From Podospora pseudoanserina (taxonomy: Eukaryota; Ascomycota; Sordariomycetes; Sordariales; Podosporaceae): DNA of 64,000 bases. Location: positions 4,526,001 through 4,590,000 of the forward strand of contig NC_085920.1 of the NCBI RefSeq assembly GCF_035222485.1. Direction: 5' to 3'. A program made the position numbers and the translations under genes. Within the stretch, counting starts at the first letter, position 1; every line of letters starts with the position of its first letter. Shown one piece after another: positions 1 through 10,739 of this stretch. The notes below the pieces were generated by a model. The model made no database searches. It was given only the letters and a program-made list of their open reading frames with translations, and was not told the origin of the DNA.

Positions 1-428
1 AATGAATCAAGGCGATCACCATCTTACAGTATTACTATGTGGAACGCCTCCAACGGCGGGGTGCCTGTGTAGATAGATGTTCAGCTGAAATAAGTTGAGT
101 GTACATCAGCACCAGCTAGGCACACCAGGGAAAGACAAGTCGTTAAGTGTGGATAGGGAGTGGGGACCGTGGATAGTGGGCGGGGGTTGCTCCGATGGAG
201 CCCGGGGTTAACTGACATGCGGGGTTCACTAAATATTTATCGATAAGAGCAGCGACAAGATGCCAAAATTTCCAAAAGTTGGATAGGCTCAACGATAAGA
301 TTAGAAAGGCTATTTGACCTGTTTAACGACACATCACTCGACCCTCACGGCAATAAAGCACCAGAAATCACCGAATTCCTCGATCGCCCCCTTCCGCCCT
401 CCCCAATCCCACATAGACCTGCGAATCG
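1..428. other. left flank, upstream region of the Acl4-like gene
   Basis: I see no gene here. The stretch from about 300 to 428 is pyrimidine- and A-rich, as expected of a fungal promoter and 5' leader, and leads into the ATG at 429. Nothing else was recognised. Confidence 0.5.
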
Positions 429-1601
429 ATGGCGCCGACAAAACCAAAAAAGAAGTCAACCAAAGACAAGGCAAGGGACAGACTCCGAGCCAAAGCCGCC
501 GCCGCGCAATCCTCAAATGTCAACCCCAGAGAGCTTCTCGTGCAAGCCGTCGGCATGCTCGAGGTCGGCGATGCGGAGGGCGCCGCCAAAGTCGCCAGGA
601 CAGCGTATGATCACATCGGAGACAACGGACGACAGGCTGGCGCCGCGCTGTCCCTTCTGGGTCAAATACATGTCGAGTTGGGAGAGGTTGACAGTGCTCA
701 CCAGTTCTTCCTGTCTGCCGTCAACGTGGATGAAGATGGTTCGCTTCCGGAAGATTTGGGTGGCGGTGCCGAAAAGTTTCTTTGGCTTGCACAACTAAGT
801 GAAGAAGGTGGTCAAGACAGCGTTGGCTGGTTCGAGCGTGGTGCGGCCGCACTGCGTGCCCAGATTCAGACACTTACCGACGCACTAGAGTCACGGCCCC
901 TTACCCGCGACGAACAGGAAGCTGCCATTAACGAGAAACGAAGAAAGCTGGCAGATACACTCTGCGCCGTTGCCGAGGTCTACATGACAGATCTCAGCTG
1001 GGAGGACGATGCTGAGAGTCGGTGCGAGGCACTGATTACCGAGGCTATTATGCTGGCCCCTGAACAGCCAGATACCTGGCAAACTGTCGCAAACGTACGA
1101 ATCTCACAGTCACGAACCGAAGAGGCGAAAGAGGCCTTGAAAAGAAGCTTGGGACTGTGGACAGATCTGCCGCCTGAAGACCCTGGGGTTCCTGCGTTTC
1201 CATCACGTGTCAGTCTGGTTCGGTTGCTGATAGAGGTTGGGCTGGAGGAGCAAGCGATTGAAGTTGCCGGACGTCTTGTTGACGAGGACGATCTCAGTGT
1301 GGAAGCCTGGTACCTTGGTGGCTATGGGAAATACATGCTGGGCCAGAAGTTGAAGGAGGTGGGGCAGACTGGCGATGCTGACAAGTGGAAAAGCGTGTGG
1401 CGTTCTTCGCGGAAATGGCTTATTCAGTGCATGAGGATTTTCGAGGCCGAGGAGTATGAGGACGAAAGGTTAGGGGAACATGCACGGGAATTGATGGGCG
1501 TTATTAGAGACGAACTTGGCGAGGCTTTGGGGGATGATCTGGATGAGGATGTTTGGGAAGACACCGATGATGAGGACGATGTGGACACAGATATGCAATA
1601 G
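429..1601 (+). CDS. acl4: TPR protein, Acl4-like assembly chaperone of ribosomal protein L4
   Basis: A single-exon gene of 390 residues. Known for the family: yeast and Chaetomium Acl4 is a TPR superhelix that captures nascent Rpl4 and escorts it to pre-60S particles in the nucleus. Seen here: a Lys-rich N-terminus (residues 2-25), then helical TPR-like repeats through most of the protein (for example the segments near residues 35-110 and 205-300), and a strongly acidic tail of about 25 residues rich in Asp/Glu, typical of chaperones for basic ribosomal proteins. The ATG at 429 is the first in frame and is followed directly by the basic segment. The gene converges with the Gir2-like gene, leaving about 217 nt between the stop codons. 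Other TPR chaperones with acidic tails are possible, but the overall layout fits Acl4 best. Confidence 0.8.
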   Translation: MAPTKPKKKSTKDKARDRLRAKAAAAQSSNVNPRELLVQAVGMLEVGDAEGAAKVARTAYDHIGDNGRQAGAALSLLGQIHVELGEVDSAHQFFLSAVNVDEDGSLPEDLGGGAEKFLWLAQLSEEGGQDSVGWFERGAAALRAQIQTLTDALESRPLTRDEQEAAINEKRRKLADTLCAVAEVYMTDLSWEDDAESRCEALITEAIMLAPEQPDTWQTVANVRISQSRTEEAKEALKRSLGLWTDLPPEDPGVPAFPSRVSLVRLLIEVGLEEQAIEVAGRLVDEDDLSVEAWYLGGYGKYMLGQKLKEVGQTGDADKWKSVWRSSRKWLIQCMRIFEAEEYEDERLGEHARELMGVIRDELGEALGDDLDEDVWEDTDDEDDVDTDMQ

Positions 1602-1818
1602 CATGTGTCATGGTTTTGGTGGTCAAGAGGGTTCGCTGGAAGGGTGGACTGACGGATGAACCCACGAGCATTGAGGAGGCCACGCTCCATTCGGACTTGA
1701 AAATTAATACATGAGATATACCAGGAATGACTCCCCAGTGAAGAATACCATACACTATGCGATCGTGTAGTTGGAAAATGTGGTACAAGCGTGCTCCTTT
1801 GATTGAAAACACACCTAG

Positions 1819-2565
1819 TTAGTTTTCACCAACCTCAAGTCTCTGAATTTCCTCAATGACGGTATCATCGTCAGCCTCATCTTGCCCGGCCGCTGCGAGG
1901 CCACGTTCCCAAAGCTGTTTTCCTGTGAGCTTTGTAGGCTCCTTTATCCTGGCTTTCTTCAACTCGGCCAGTCTTTCCTCCTCTTCCCTAATTCTGCCCT
2001 CCTCCATCTCTTTCAAGAACGTCTCTCTCCACTTCAAGAATGTCTCGCGTGTAACCGGGGTTCCCTGAAACTTCTTATTCTCCTCACGTTCTGCAGCCAG
2101 CACGGCTTCTTCGTGTGCCTTCACGATAGCTGCCTTTCGATCCAGCACTAGTTGCTCTGCGGCTTCTTTGAGTGTCGAGACCAAAGTGAACACCATTGCG
2201 ATCCCAAGATTTTCTTCGATCGTTGCGTCCAACCCCCGTAAAAGCTGCTCCTTGTCCTCGGCGATGTTGAGGTGTGGGTGAGGGATTGCGTTCTGTGACG
2301 CCGAGAGCTCTAGGAATGGTGCCTTGTCTGGATATTCCTCGGGGTAGCGCACAGTAAGGAGCATAATCGGAGGTTCCTCCTTGTCATCTGGGATATCGAG
2401 GGCGATCGATATTCTATATTCAGTCTCGGATATGTCTGGAAGGTGGTGGACTATCTGTCAGTTCACTGCCTGCCCAGAGCCATGCACGATGAACGGACCT
2501 GTAATCTCGTCTGGAAAGATAGAGTCCAGAACCTCTCTTTCCTCAATTTGATCCTCACGCCCCAT
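1819..2565 (-). CDS. gir2: RWD-domain protein, Gir2-like (Gcn1-binding, translation/GAAC modulator)
   Basis: Two exons, 2565-2499 and 2435-1819, joined across a 63-nt intron, giving 227 residues. The join restores the RWD start (DEIT-DISETEYRIS). The RWD domain spans roughly residues 1-120, with the family's YPDKAPF turn. It is followed by a long charged helix (about 120-180, Glu/Lys/Arg-rich, probably coiled coil) and an acidic tail. Known: yeast Gir2 binds Gcn1 and the Rbg2 GTPase, dampening Gcn2 activation and acting at stalled ribosomes. The intron donor reads GTCCGT, an uncommon variant, while the acceptor is a normal CAG. The gene is divergent from the Puf6-like gene across about 400 bp. 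The start at 2565 gives the canonical MGREDQ beginning. Confidence 0.85.
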
Positions 2566-2965
2566 CTTAAGTATCTGTGCTGTAAAGAATAGCGGCTTTG
2601 TGTCGTTGTTGATGTTCTGGCCAGGCGGAGAACCAGGTCTTCCTGTGAGCACTTGGAACGAAGTGGGTGGGGTTGGATTTACTCTTTGCTGATGGGAGTG
2701 TGGTTCGTCTGGTGGATTTGCTGGTTTGTTGGAGGAGGGGCACAAATTTTGGACGTGGGGTCTTGCGTCCACCCCGGCCCGCCAAGCTCACGCTAGTCTG
2801 ACCGCCTGGCAGGAACAGGGATCCTAGGAATTGGCTTCCAAAAAAATTTCGGCCAAAGCAGAACTGGTAGCGCAGCATTTCGAGTTTGGCGGGTGAGCTC
2901 AACCTTGGATCGATCACCATTCAACACCTCTCGAATTGCTTCACTCTTCAGCGGCGGACATCAAA
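2566..2965. promoter_or_regulatory. shared divergent promoter of the Gir2-like and Puf6-like genes
   Basis: This is the 400-bp gap between two start codons on opposite strands. No separate gene is visible; the short frames here are leader/promoter shadows. I could not pin down a TATA box. That it works as a bidirectional promoter is inferred from spacing only. Confidence 0.5.
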
Positions 2966-5057
2966 ATGGCGCCAAAATTCTCGGAGCCTAGCGTAAAGAG
3001 AAAGGTGCATCACAATGATGGCAGCAGAGCGAAGAAGGCGAAGACTACCACCGGGCCGAAGCACAAGAAAGTCGAGCCAAAGGCTTCTGAAAGTGATGGC
3101 GCCACCTTTTCCGACTCGGATGACGGAGGCGCTGCTTTGAAGCAGGGGAAAACGGCGAACGGCCAGGCCGCTGGCAAGGCGTTGGAGAAAGGTTTGTTGT
3201 CCTTGCCTGTGAGACTCGAGACTCAATTCTATCGGTGTTAACAAGCCAACAGGACAAACCTCCCGCGAGGCTCATGCGAAGCAGAAACAGTTGGCGCAAG
3301 AACGTAAAGCCGCGAAACCATTGGCGGACGAGGTTCAGCGGACGAAAAAGTTGTGGGAGAGATTGCGCCGCAAGTCGCATGTGCCCAAGGAGGAGCGCCA
3401 GCAACTGGTCGACGAGCTCTTCTCCATCATTACCGGGCGCATCAAAGACTTCGTATTGAAGCACGACGCCGTGCGCGCTGTCCAGACGGCCATCAAATAC
3501 TCAACTCCAGTCCAAAGGAAGCAGATCGCGAAGGAGCTTCAGGGTGCCTATGCGCAACTTGCTGAGAGCAGATATGCCAAGTTCCTCATCGGCAAACTCC
3601 TTGTCCAGAACGACACCGAGATTCGCGACATCATCATCCCCGAGTTTTATGGGAAAATCCGCAAGCTTATCAACCATTCCGAAGCATCCTGGATTCTGGA
3701 CGACATCTACCGTGGGGCAGCCACCAAGGAACAGAAGGCCCATATGTTGCGAGAATGGTACGGGCCCGAGTTCGCCTTGTTCAAGTCAGGGAATAAGGGC
3801 GAGGTCACAGCCGACCTGTCCAAAATTCTTGCTGAAGAGCCAAGCAAGCGGTCGACAGTCCTCAAATACCTCTGTGATATGACCAACAACCTGATCCAAA
3901 AGAAGATGACCGGGTTCACAATGCTGCACGACGCCATGTTGCAATATTTCCTCAACCTCAAGCCCGACAGTGAAGAGCTCAAAGAGTTTGTTGAGGTCGT
4001 CAAGGGTGACGAGAATGGCGATCTGCTCAAGAACATGGCCTTCACCAAATCTGGCGCGCGTTTAGCCTGCTTGCTCTTGGCCCATGGGAGTGCGAAGGAC
4101 CGGAAGCAAATCCTCAAGACATACAAGGACACATTTCAGCTCATATCGGGTGACCCTCATGGGCACATGATCCTGTTGGCTGCCTACGATCTCATCGATG
4201 ACACAGTTTTGACCTCCAAGTCAATCTTTCCAGAAATCTTGGGCAAGGCCGAGGACCTAGACCCGGGGAACATTGCTTTCATGGCGAACGACCCGAACGC
4301 ACGCATCGTGTCCTTGTACTTGTTCGAAGGCCAGTCCAAATCATTGTTCCCATCGAGCCATGCCGATGATTTGGAATTGCTCAGCGAGCTCCACGAGATC
4401 CGCAAGACTACGAGCAAGAAGGACGCCGAGGTGAGACGCAAAGAGCTGGTAGCATCTATGTCCCCACAGATGCTGGCCGCCGTAGCGGCCTTTGGGAAGG
4501 AACTTGCGGCCACTTCGTTCGGTTGTCAATTCATCGCCGATATTCTCCTGTCTTCCGTTGGGGACAAGACTGCCGCCCTCGAGGCTGTTGCTGCCACAGC
4601 GGCTGGTGAGCCTAACCCTGCTCTCCCCGAGGATGCTGATCCTCTCTACCCCCCACCACCACACCTTTCCCTTACACCTCACGGAGGCAAACTGTATAAG
4701 ACCCTCATCGCCGGTGGGCGGTTCGATAGGGAGACGGGAACCGTCAAAAGAATCGAGCCGCCCCTTAACTTCGCCGACATTCTCTACCCTGTCATAAAAG
4801 ACCACATCATGCAGTGGGCAGTTGGGCCAAGCTCGTTTACAGTGTTGGGTTTGCTTGAAGCCCCGGATTTCTCGTCAAAGAAAGAGCTTCTCAAACTCCT
4901 CAAGTCGGAGAAGAAGACTGTTGAGCGTGCCGCCACCGCTGCTGAGACCACGGCGGGGGGTGTGAAGCCCAAGTCGAAGAACAAGGACAACGGCTCCAAG
5001 TCGAAGTCGGGAGGGAACCAAGGCGCAAGACTGTTGTTGGAAAAGTTGCAAGCATAG
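2966..5057 (+). CDS. puf6: Pumilio-family RNA-binding protein Puf6, 60S biogenesis
   Basis: Two exons, 2966-3191 and 3253-5057, with a 61-nt GT-AG intron, giving 676 residues. The joined sequence reads EKGQTSREAHAKQKQ. The N-terminus is Lys-rich with acidic patches, suggesting nucleolar targeting. From about residue 120 onward come helical PUM/HEAT-like repeats (KDAVRAVQTAIKY-, SRYAKFLIGKLL-type motifs), followed by the CPL region characteristic of Puf6/PUM3 proteins (about 420-600), then a Lys/Ser-rich tail. Known: Puf6 associates with pre-60S particles and, in yeast, also represses ASH1 mRNA. The first ATG in a good context is at 2966. Its proximity to Acl4 and Gir2 makes a small translation-themed neighbourhood. 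Confidence 0.93.
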
Positions 5058-5607
5058 AATATAGGGCAAAGTGTGCAGCGTGCGTGGATGGGGTGCTATG
5101 AACATGATGGATAGGGGCCCATACAGCGCAGAGGCTTCGCTAATAAATAAACCTAGTGTAAACACATGGACACTCTGCCATGATGGCGTTATCTGTAGAC
5201 TGAAGTGACTGGTCGGTGACGGTTTTTTCCAAGCCAGAGGACCTACCTTCCTCATGCTCCATTCCGTGTAAAGGGACGAGGTGAGTTCTGGCGTTACACC
5301 TCCCCGGTGGAAGACGGCGGTGTCACCAGACAAAGCTAGATCTGGCAATAGGTATTGAGATAAAATGTTCACTTCCAATGCTTCGTCCATACACTCACAC
5401 ATGCAGCCTGGAGGTTCACAGAGTAGAAGTTGCACAACTTCTCCTGCCACGTGCTTGAATTCACTCCTGCCGGACCATCCTGGGCACCCAAGCCAGGTTT
5501 TGCATGGATCACCAATGAATCCACATCGCAATTCCCGGATTTTCCGATATCCTGGGTGGGGCGCCATCTAGAAACAGGTTGGGTTGAGGCTTGACAGTGT
5601 GTCCACG
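5058..5607. other. intergenic region between puf6 and the Cys-rich membrane protein gene
   Basis: Holds the puf6 3' end and presumably the promoter of the next gene. Several frames stay open by chance on both strands, but none shows recognisable domains. I cannot exclude a 5' exon of the membrane protein gene here. Confidence 0.4.
5142..5151 (+). terminator. candidate polyadenylation signal downstream of puf6
   Basis: Two overlapping AATAAA hexamers lie about 85 nt after the puf6 stop codon. The position fits a fungal polyadenylation signal; no transcript evidence is available. Confidence 0.4.
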
Positions 5608-6573
5608 ATGATTTCGTTGCCAGAAACAACCAGCTTCGACTCATCATCTCAAGTCTGCGCAAGTGCGAGTGGGTATCTGTGGTATATTCGTACCTTCACC
5701 ACGCCCTGTATGCCGGTTGCTGCGACATCAACCCTTGTCACCAACAACCCGTGGGCTGTCCGCTCATTGCTCAGGGAGAGCCAGTGACATCCACGATATC
5801 CACATTCACATCGCCATCCTCGCGTGAAGCTACCGCGACCATAACAACTACCGCCGACATCTCTTCGCAAATAACGCTCCCTGTCTCCATCTTTCCGGCC
5901 ACCCAAGAGGACAACCAAGAGGACAGCCATGGTATGACGATCTCAATCAACGCTCTCGTCGGGGTCGTGGTGGGCTGTACCATTGCGGTCATATTCGTGG
6001 CCCTCGTAACTTGCATGTGGTGGAGTCGGCGACGGCGGGAAAGGGATGAGAAGCGTCAACAAGCACAGAGACTGGCATCGCCACGGCTTGTGGACGAGGA
6101 GCTTGTTCCCCCGGGCCTAGAAGGCGTTTTCAACCCCATGGCTTCGGATGGCCCAGGCAGTATTTTCGATCGCGCTGAAGGTAAGCCTAGCTCTCCTCGA
6201 AATCTGGGCTATTTGAGATATCCGAGCTGACTGTTGACTGCTCGTCAATCAAGGCCGCATGTCCAAGATATCTCACGAAAGCGGATCGTTCCCCATCCTA
6301 CCACCACTCCGCGATAGTTACTTGAGCGGCAGTACGCCCAGAAAACTTGCGACGAGCCCACTATCACCAAACACGCCAAACACTTCATCAACTATGCCGA
6401 AATCTGCCGAGCTCGACTCAAGTCCAATGTGCGAACTTTCCTCTTCTGACCCCCCCAAACATGGAAAGTTGCCATGTCCTCAACAGGAAGACAAACCCCG
6501 TGCTGACCAACCAACCGCGGGCGACGCTGAACAGTACTCAGTGAGAACGAGAGTCCAACACATGTGTAAATAG
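5608..6573 (+). CDS. Cys-rich single-pass membrane protein, apparent 2-nt frame slip
   Basis: Function unknown. The C-terminal part is clear: a Cys-rich motif (AGCCDINPC, near 5712-5738), a Thr/Ser-rich stalk, one transmembrane segment (about 5945-6015, LVGVVVGCTIAVIFVAL) followed by a basic stop-transfer stretch, and a Pro/Ser-rich cytoplasmic tail. A 73-nt intron (6181-6253, GTAAGC...CAAG) joins the tail exon in frame. The proposed ATG at 5608 opens a frame ending in CASASGYLWY, which looks like the first half of the same Cys motif but lies in a different frame from the rest. The two would join if one AT of TATAT near 5684-5687 were absent, so either a slip/sequence error or an unrecognised intron lies here. 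Many ascomycetes carry similar small Cys-domain/stalk/TM proteins with suspected wall-sensing roles. Confidence 0.55.
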
Positions 6574-7092
6574 CTGGACAAGGTTCCAAAACGTTCAACT
6601 TTGAAAACAAAGCTGAATACGGGCAGGCATTCTTGATCGAATATGTCATTTTCATATCATCTAATGGATCAAGGCATGACCTGGTCAAAACGTCAGAAAT
6701 ATATATATATATGCATTTTTTGCAAGGGATTGTGCCCCCACGATCTCAATGATTAACTACCAACCCGAGAAGGGGTCGAGGAATCGCTCAGTCGATAGAC
6801 TTGGACGAAAATCACACTGTCAATTAGAACCTTGGGCCATAAAATGGGATAATACAACCTTCATTTTCGGTACCATTGCCTGCTGTCCTGCTGTCCCAGC
6901 CGACCTAGTCATCCCCTCTTTGTATAACGCCGAGAAAAACAAAACGCCTAATTAACCTGCCCTCTTGACGCCGTTGTACAATGCATTTTTGTCATACCCC
7001 CTTGCAAGACGTTTGTTGATGACCACGCACGTCCATCATGCGACGCTTCCCGACTCGACTCGGTATCGAGGAATTTGACCTGGGGATGTTGA
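6574..7092. other. intergenic region with an (AT)n microsatellite
   Basis: Convergent 3' regions of the membrane protein gene and RPB4. It holds an AT dinucleotide run at about 6699-6712. No supportable gene. Confidence 0.5.
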
Positions 7093-7631
7093 TCACAGAA
7101 GCTTCTCCAATTCATCCAGCAGCTCTCCCAAGTCCTCGTCGCTGATCTTGTCCGCCAAGGAAGGAATCAAGGTCTTGCACTCATCGGCGGTATCGCAGCA
7201 AAGGGATCCTAGAGGGACAAGAGTCATCGTTAGCCAGTTGTAGAGGTTGCAGCGGACAAAACAGTCGTCGTCTGCCAGCCCAAAATGCGGATGCTGAAAA
7301 TGCGAAACATACCAATCTGGGCCCTTTCGAATTTGCTCAATTCCTTGTGCGTGCTCAGCAGCCGCTCGACAGCCTCCACATTCTCCTTCGCCTTGAACCG
7401 AGCAAATGCATCGAGGTAGTCGAGTGTCTGGTTGAGCGCGTCCGTCTCGTTCCGGTCCTTGCGATCCTTTTTTCGTTTGGCCATGAGGGCGTTGATGACG
7501 AGTGACGCTTCCGACAGTGTCAGCGTGTCGACGTCCTGGAACTCGCCCAGTTTGAGAACAGCGCCTGCTTCTTCTTCACCGGCTGGTGGGGGTTTTGCCC
7601 GCGAGGTAGGAGCGTGTTTCTGATCCGACAT
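7093..7631 (-). CDS. rpb4: RNA polymerase II subunit Rpb4
   Basis: Two exons, 7631-7313 and 7208-7093, with a 104-nt GT-AG intron, encoding 144 residues, the usual size for ascomycete Rpb4. The N-terminal part carries the conserved LGEFQDVDTLTLSEA segment. The C-terminal HRDC-like helices include the FERAQIGSLCCDTADE motif, which is complete only after splicing, and the ending DEDLGELLDELEKLL. Known: Rpb4 pairs with Rpb7 to form the stalk of Pol II, helping initiation, mRNA export and decay. The start at 7631 is the only Met upstream of the conserved region and fits the family length. Function is assigned with high certainty from the conserved motifs. Confidence 0.95.
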
Positions 7632-8848
7632 TGTTGAGTCTGTTATTCGGCTTCGTTGATTGGCAAAGGTAGATCCAAGTCTGTACCGCCAGTATGGGTG
7701 GTAAGTAAAAGGATGGACTTGGTCGATTTGGCCTTGCTTGCGGACGTGGTAATTAGTGGTCGCACGAAGAATAAAGGAACCGATTGTATGCTGCAAACAC
7801 AAAGGATGGAGGGACCTGGTGGGTTCTCTTGGTTCTTCTTTGATTACTTGTCAAAGTTCCCTCTCAATGGAAGAGGTGCTATACTCTAAATTCGCCATAT
7901 CGTCACAGTTCGACCTTGGGGCTGCCACTCATTGGTGGATCCTTTAGCTGTGGCTGATGTTGGCAAGTGGGAGACCGGCAAGGCTGGCACTGTGCTGGAA
8001 GATTCTGCTGGCTGCACTGTGTACGTCTTTGGTGGGGGCCTGCATCTGGTTCGCCTCAACCTTGCAGCAGCGGGCTTGGGCTGCACTAACAACTTGAGGA
8101 GACACAAAGTGCCAAGATCCGCAGCCTCTCAATATCTGGGGCAGCCCAAGTCCAACCTCGCTAATAGACTTAGGAGACTCAGACGCAATGCTCAGTAGAT
8201 CAATGCAAGTGGTTCCATCACTCGATACATAATCAACTCGGAAACTACGAGAACTGCCTAGAGTTGCTCGCTAAACTTTTGATTTGGAAATGGCGTCATG
8301 AGCGACACCAATCTCTTGCATTTGTGGCTCACAGGGCATTTGCCCAGTGAAAAGAGCCCCTGATGGGCCTATCTCTCCTCCTTCCAACCCCCTCTCAATA
8401 CCCTCAGTCCATCCGTCTCTTGCGCGCACCCAGCAAATAGTTGCTCTGTAAGTAGCTGCTTTGTAAGAGACAGCATCTAAATACCGATATCAACCCCATC
8501 AGACATGCCTTACCCCAGTCGCTTCCGAGTTCAAGCAAGCCACATGCCAGCGTATTGGATCGTTCGTGTAATATTTCGCTGGTTTCCATCACTCAATGCA
8601 GTTGTAGCTGCACTCCGCTCGAACAACTCCAGTGCAAAATTATGCTTAGCAATTGCTTCGCAATCCATCAACTTTGCCAAGTCGCCATCATTAGATACCT
8701 TGACCCTTCGCACATGAATATCGCACAAAAGACCACAACCTGAAGGCAGCTTGATCTGCGACCCTTTCGCCAGATAGACATCCTACACTGTGTGGCGTCG
8801 ATCCGGCAAATCCCCATGGCTCCCCCAGGCATTGTACCCCACTGTCTA
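7632..8848. other. intergenic region between rpb4 and the PP2A B55 gene
   Basis: About 1.2 kb holding the rpb4 promoter and the 3' end of the B55 gene. Short frames exist on both strands but none has a recognisable motif or plausible splice structure. Confidence 0.5.
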
Positions 8849-10739
8849 TCAAAGAGCAGAAAAAACAAATAACTACATATCGAGTCAGCAGAGAAACCAA
8901 ACATAAACATGTCGTCGGCTGGGAATCTTACGTTGTTGGTAGCCGCAATTGCAATGCTGTCTTCAAAGGGATGCCAGCTCATGTGAAGAATCTTCTTGTT
9001 GAAGTCGATCTGGTCAGCATCCGTTTCCTTACGCATGCGTTGACCCTGCCCCGGAGCTGCTGGGCTTCCGGCGCGCGATCCCCCCTTCTTTCCATTAGCT
9101 GTCGGGCTTGTTGATGAGTTGATGGGAGTGGGCACGCCAACTTTCTTGGCCTTGAAAGCAGATTTGTCGGCCTGAAGAACCACTTCAACCTCCTTCTCCG
9201 GGTCTGAAGGATATATCATGAAGTTGTTGTTGTAGCTTCCTGTCATGACATTCTTTCCATCGCCCGAAAACACCACCTCAAACTTGTCGAAAATGCTATC
9301 ATTCTCGTACGTGTCACAGAGCCTCGGTCTGAGATGCTCGTGAATCGGAATGGTTTTGATCGGCTGCCTCTCCATGGCGACGTCCCAAATCTTCACAGTC
9401 AAATAATCGCGGGAGAGGATGTATTTGCCGTCGTATGAGAAGCGAACATCCGAGATGGACGAGATAATCTCAGAGAAGAATGAGCGGGAGGACGGATCTT
9501 CCTCCTGTTCAAACACTACATTGGTAAGAGCCAGGTTAGTTCATCATTCCAATGACATTCCACGGATGCGAGTCCCGTCAACTACTCACTCTTGGCGTGC
9601 TGGTCACATAGAGCCCGCTCACGCATGTCTGCCAGCTTGATGGTGCCCTTGGAACTGGCATACATGAACCAGTTGCAGCTGGTCGGATGAAACTCCGCCG
9701 CCGTGATGACTTCGGTCAACTCCTCCATGTTTGCGGGCTTGATGTCAACAATGTTGAAGCTCTGGTCCTGAATATTCAGGTTCCAGAGGTTGATGCGCAG
9801 ATCGTCGCTGCTAATAAAGGTTTCGCCGTCACTATTGACTGAGATGCTGTTGATATGATACGCATGGGCGTTGGCATATGTCCGCCGAGGCACAGCCGCC
9901 ACGACAGTATCGTGGTGAGTTAGTCTCGGCAGCTTAAGATCATTCGCGGACCGAAATTGGGCGGTGGGAAGGGCGCGAGGGGCGCCGCCTCCCCCATGAA
10001 CGTTCGCCGGGGTGGCATCGTGCGAGAGATTGTTTTCGGCCACAACCTTCAGTGACTTTTCAAAAACCTTCCATAGCTTGATCGTCTTGTCGTTGGTCGA
10101 GAGTAAATAGTGTGAGGCGTTCTGTCGTCGGCACCACTTGATCTTGTTGATCTTCTCCTCAATCTCCAACGATTTGAGGTAATCGAACTCGGGCTCGTGA
10201 GACTGAAACTCTGTATGGAACTTGTATTCGCACGTTTTTTTCTGCCTCGCTGTGTCAGTATGAATCTCCCGAGGCTGAAATGCCAATATCAAGATCCTGG
10301 ACTGACCGTCTCATTACGCTCGAAGAGTACAACTCTGCCACCCTTGTCGCCAGTTGCAAGATAGTTGCCGGTGTGATCGAATTCGACCGTCGAGATGATG
10401 TCGGCTGTTCAAGGTGGGGTCAGCCAATGCTCACAGAAAACAGCGTCAGCTGCAAGAGAAGTATGTGTGATAAGAGCACCAAGATACCTCGGGGGGTGTC
10501 GTGTGCCGTACCTTCCGTGATATCCTCAACGTCTCCCTTATCACCGAAGCACCTGAAGACAGAAACGGTCAGCATACACGCGGAGAACAGCAGAGCAATG
10601 CTCAAGCAGCATGTCAATGTGAACAGACGGCAGCAAAGAATTGAAAGGAAAGCGGGGAAGCGGTGGGGGACCAGGGCGGCGATCAAGATACTTACTGGGT
10701 GAACTTCCATGTCGGTACGTTCGCTTCTGTGTCTACCAT
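8849..10739 (-). CDS. cdc55: protein phosphatase 2A regulatory subunit B (B55/Cdc55)
   Basis: Six exons: 10739-10696, 10552-10512, 10404-10307, 10241-9590, 9515-8932 and 8872-8849. They close to 480 residues. Introns of 143, 107, 65, 74 and 59 nt all have GT-AG borders. The WD40 beta-propeller is evident: the start ([32 protein letters not shown] once spliced), [61 protein letters not shown] and [15 protein letters not shown] at the end. The last exon is only 24 nt and is required for the canonical C-terminus. Known: B55 directs PP2A to substrates in mitotic exit, septation and morphogenesis. A low-complexity loop (Gly/Ala/Pro, about residues 170-200) and a second Ser/Gly-rich loop late in the propeller are common in filamentous fungi. 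Confidence 0.95.

Noticed and set aside
4875-5567. 230-codon frame on the minus strand
   Set aside because: It overlaps the 3' end of puf6 antisense and has no domain; treated as a shadow frame.
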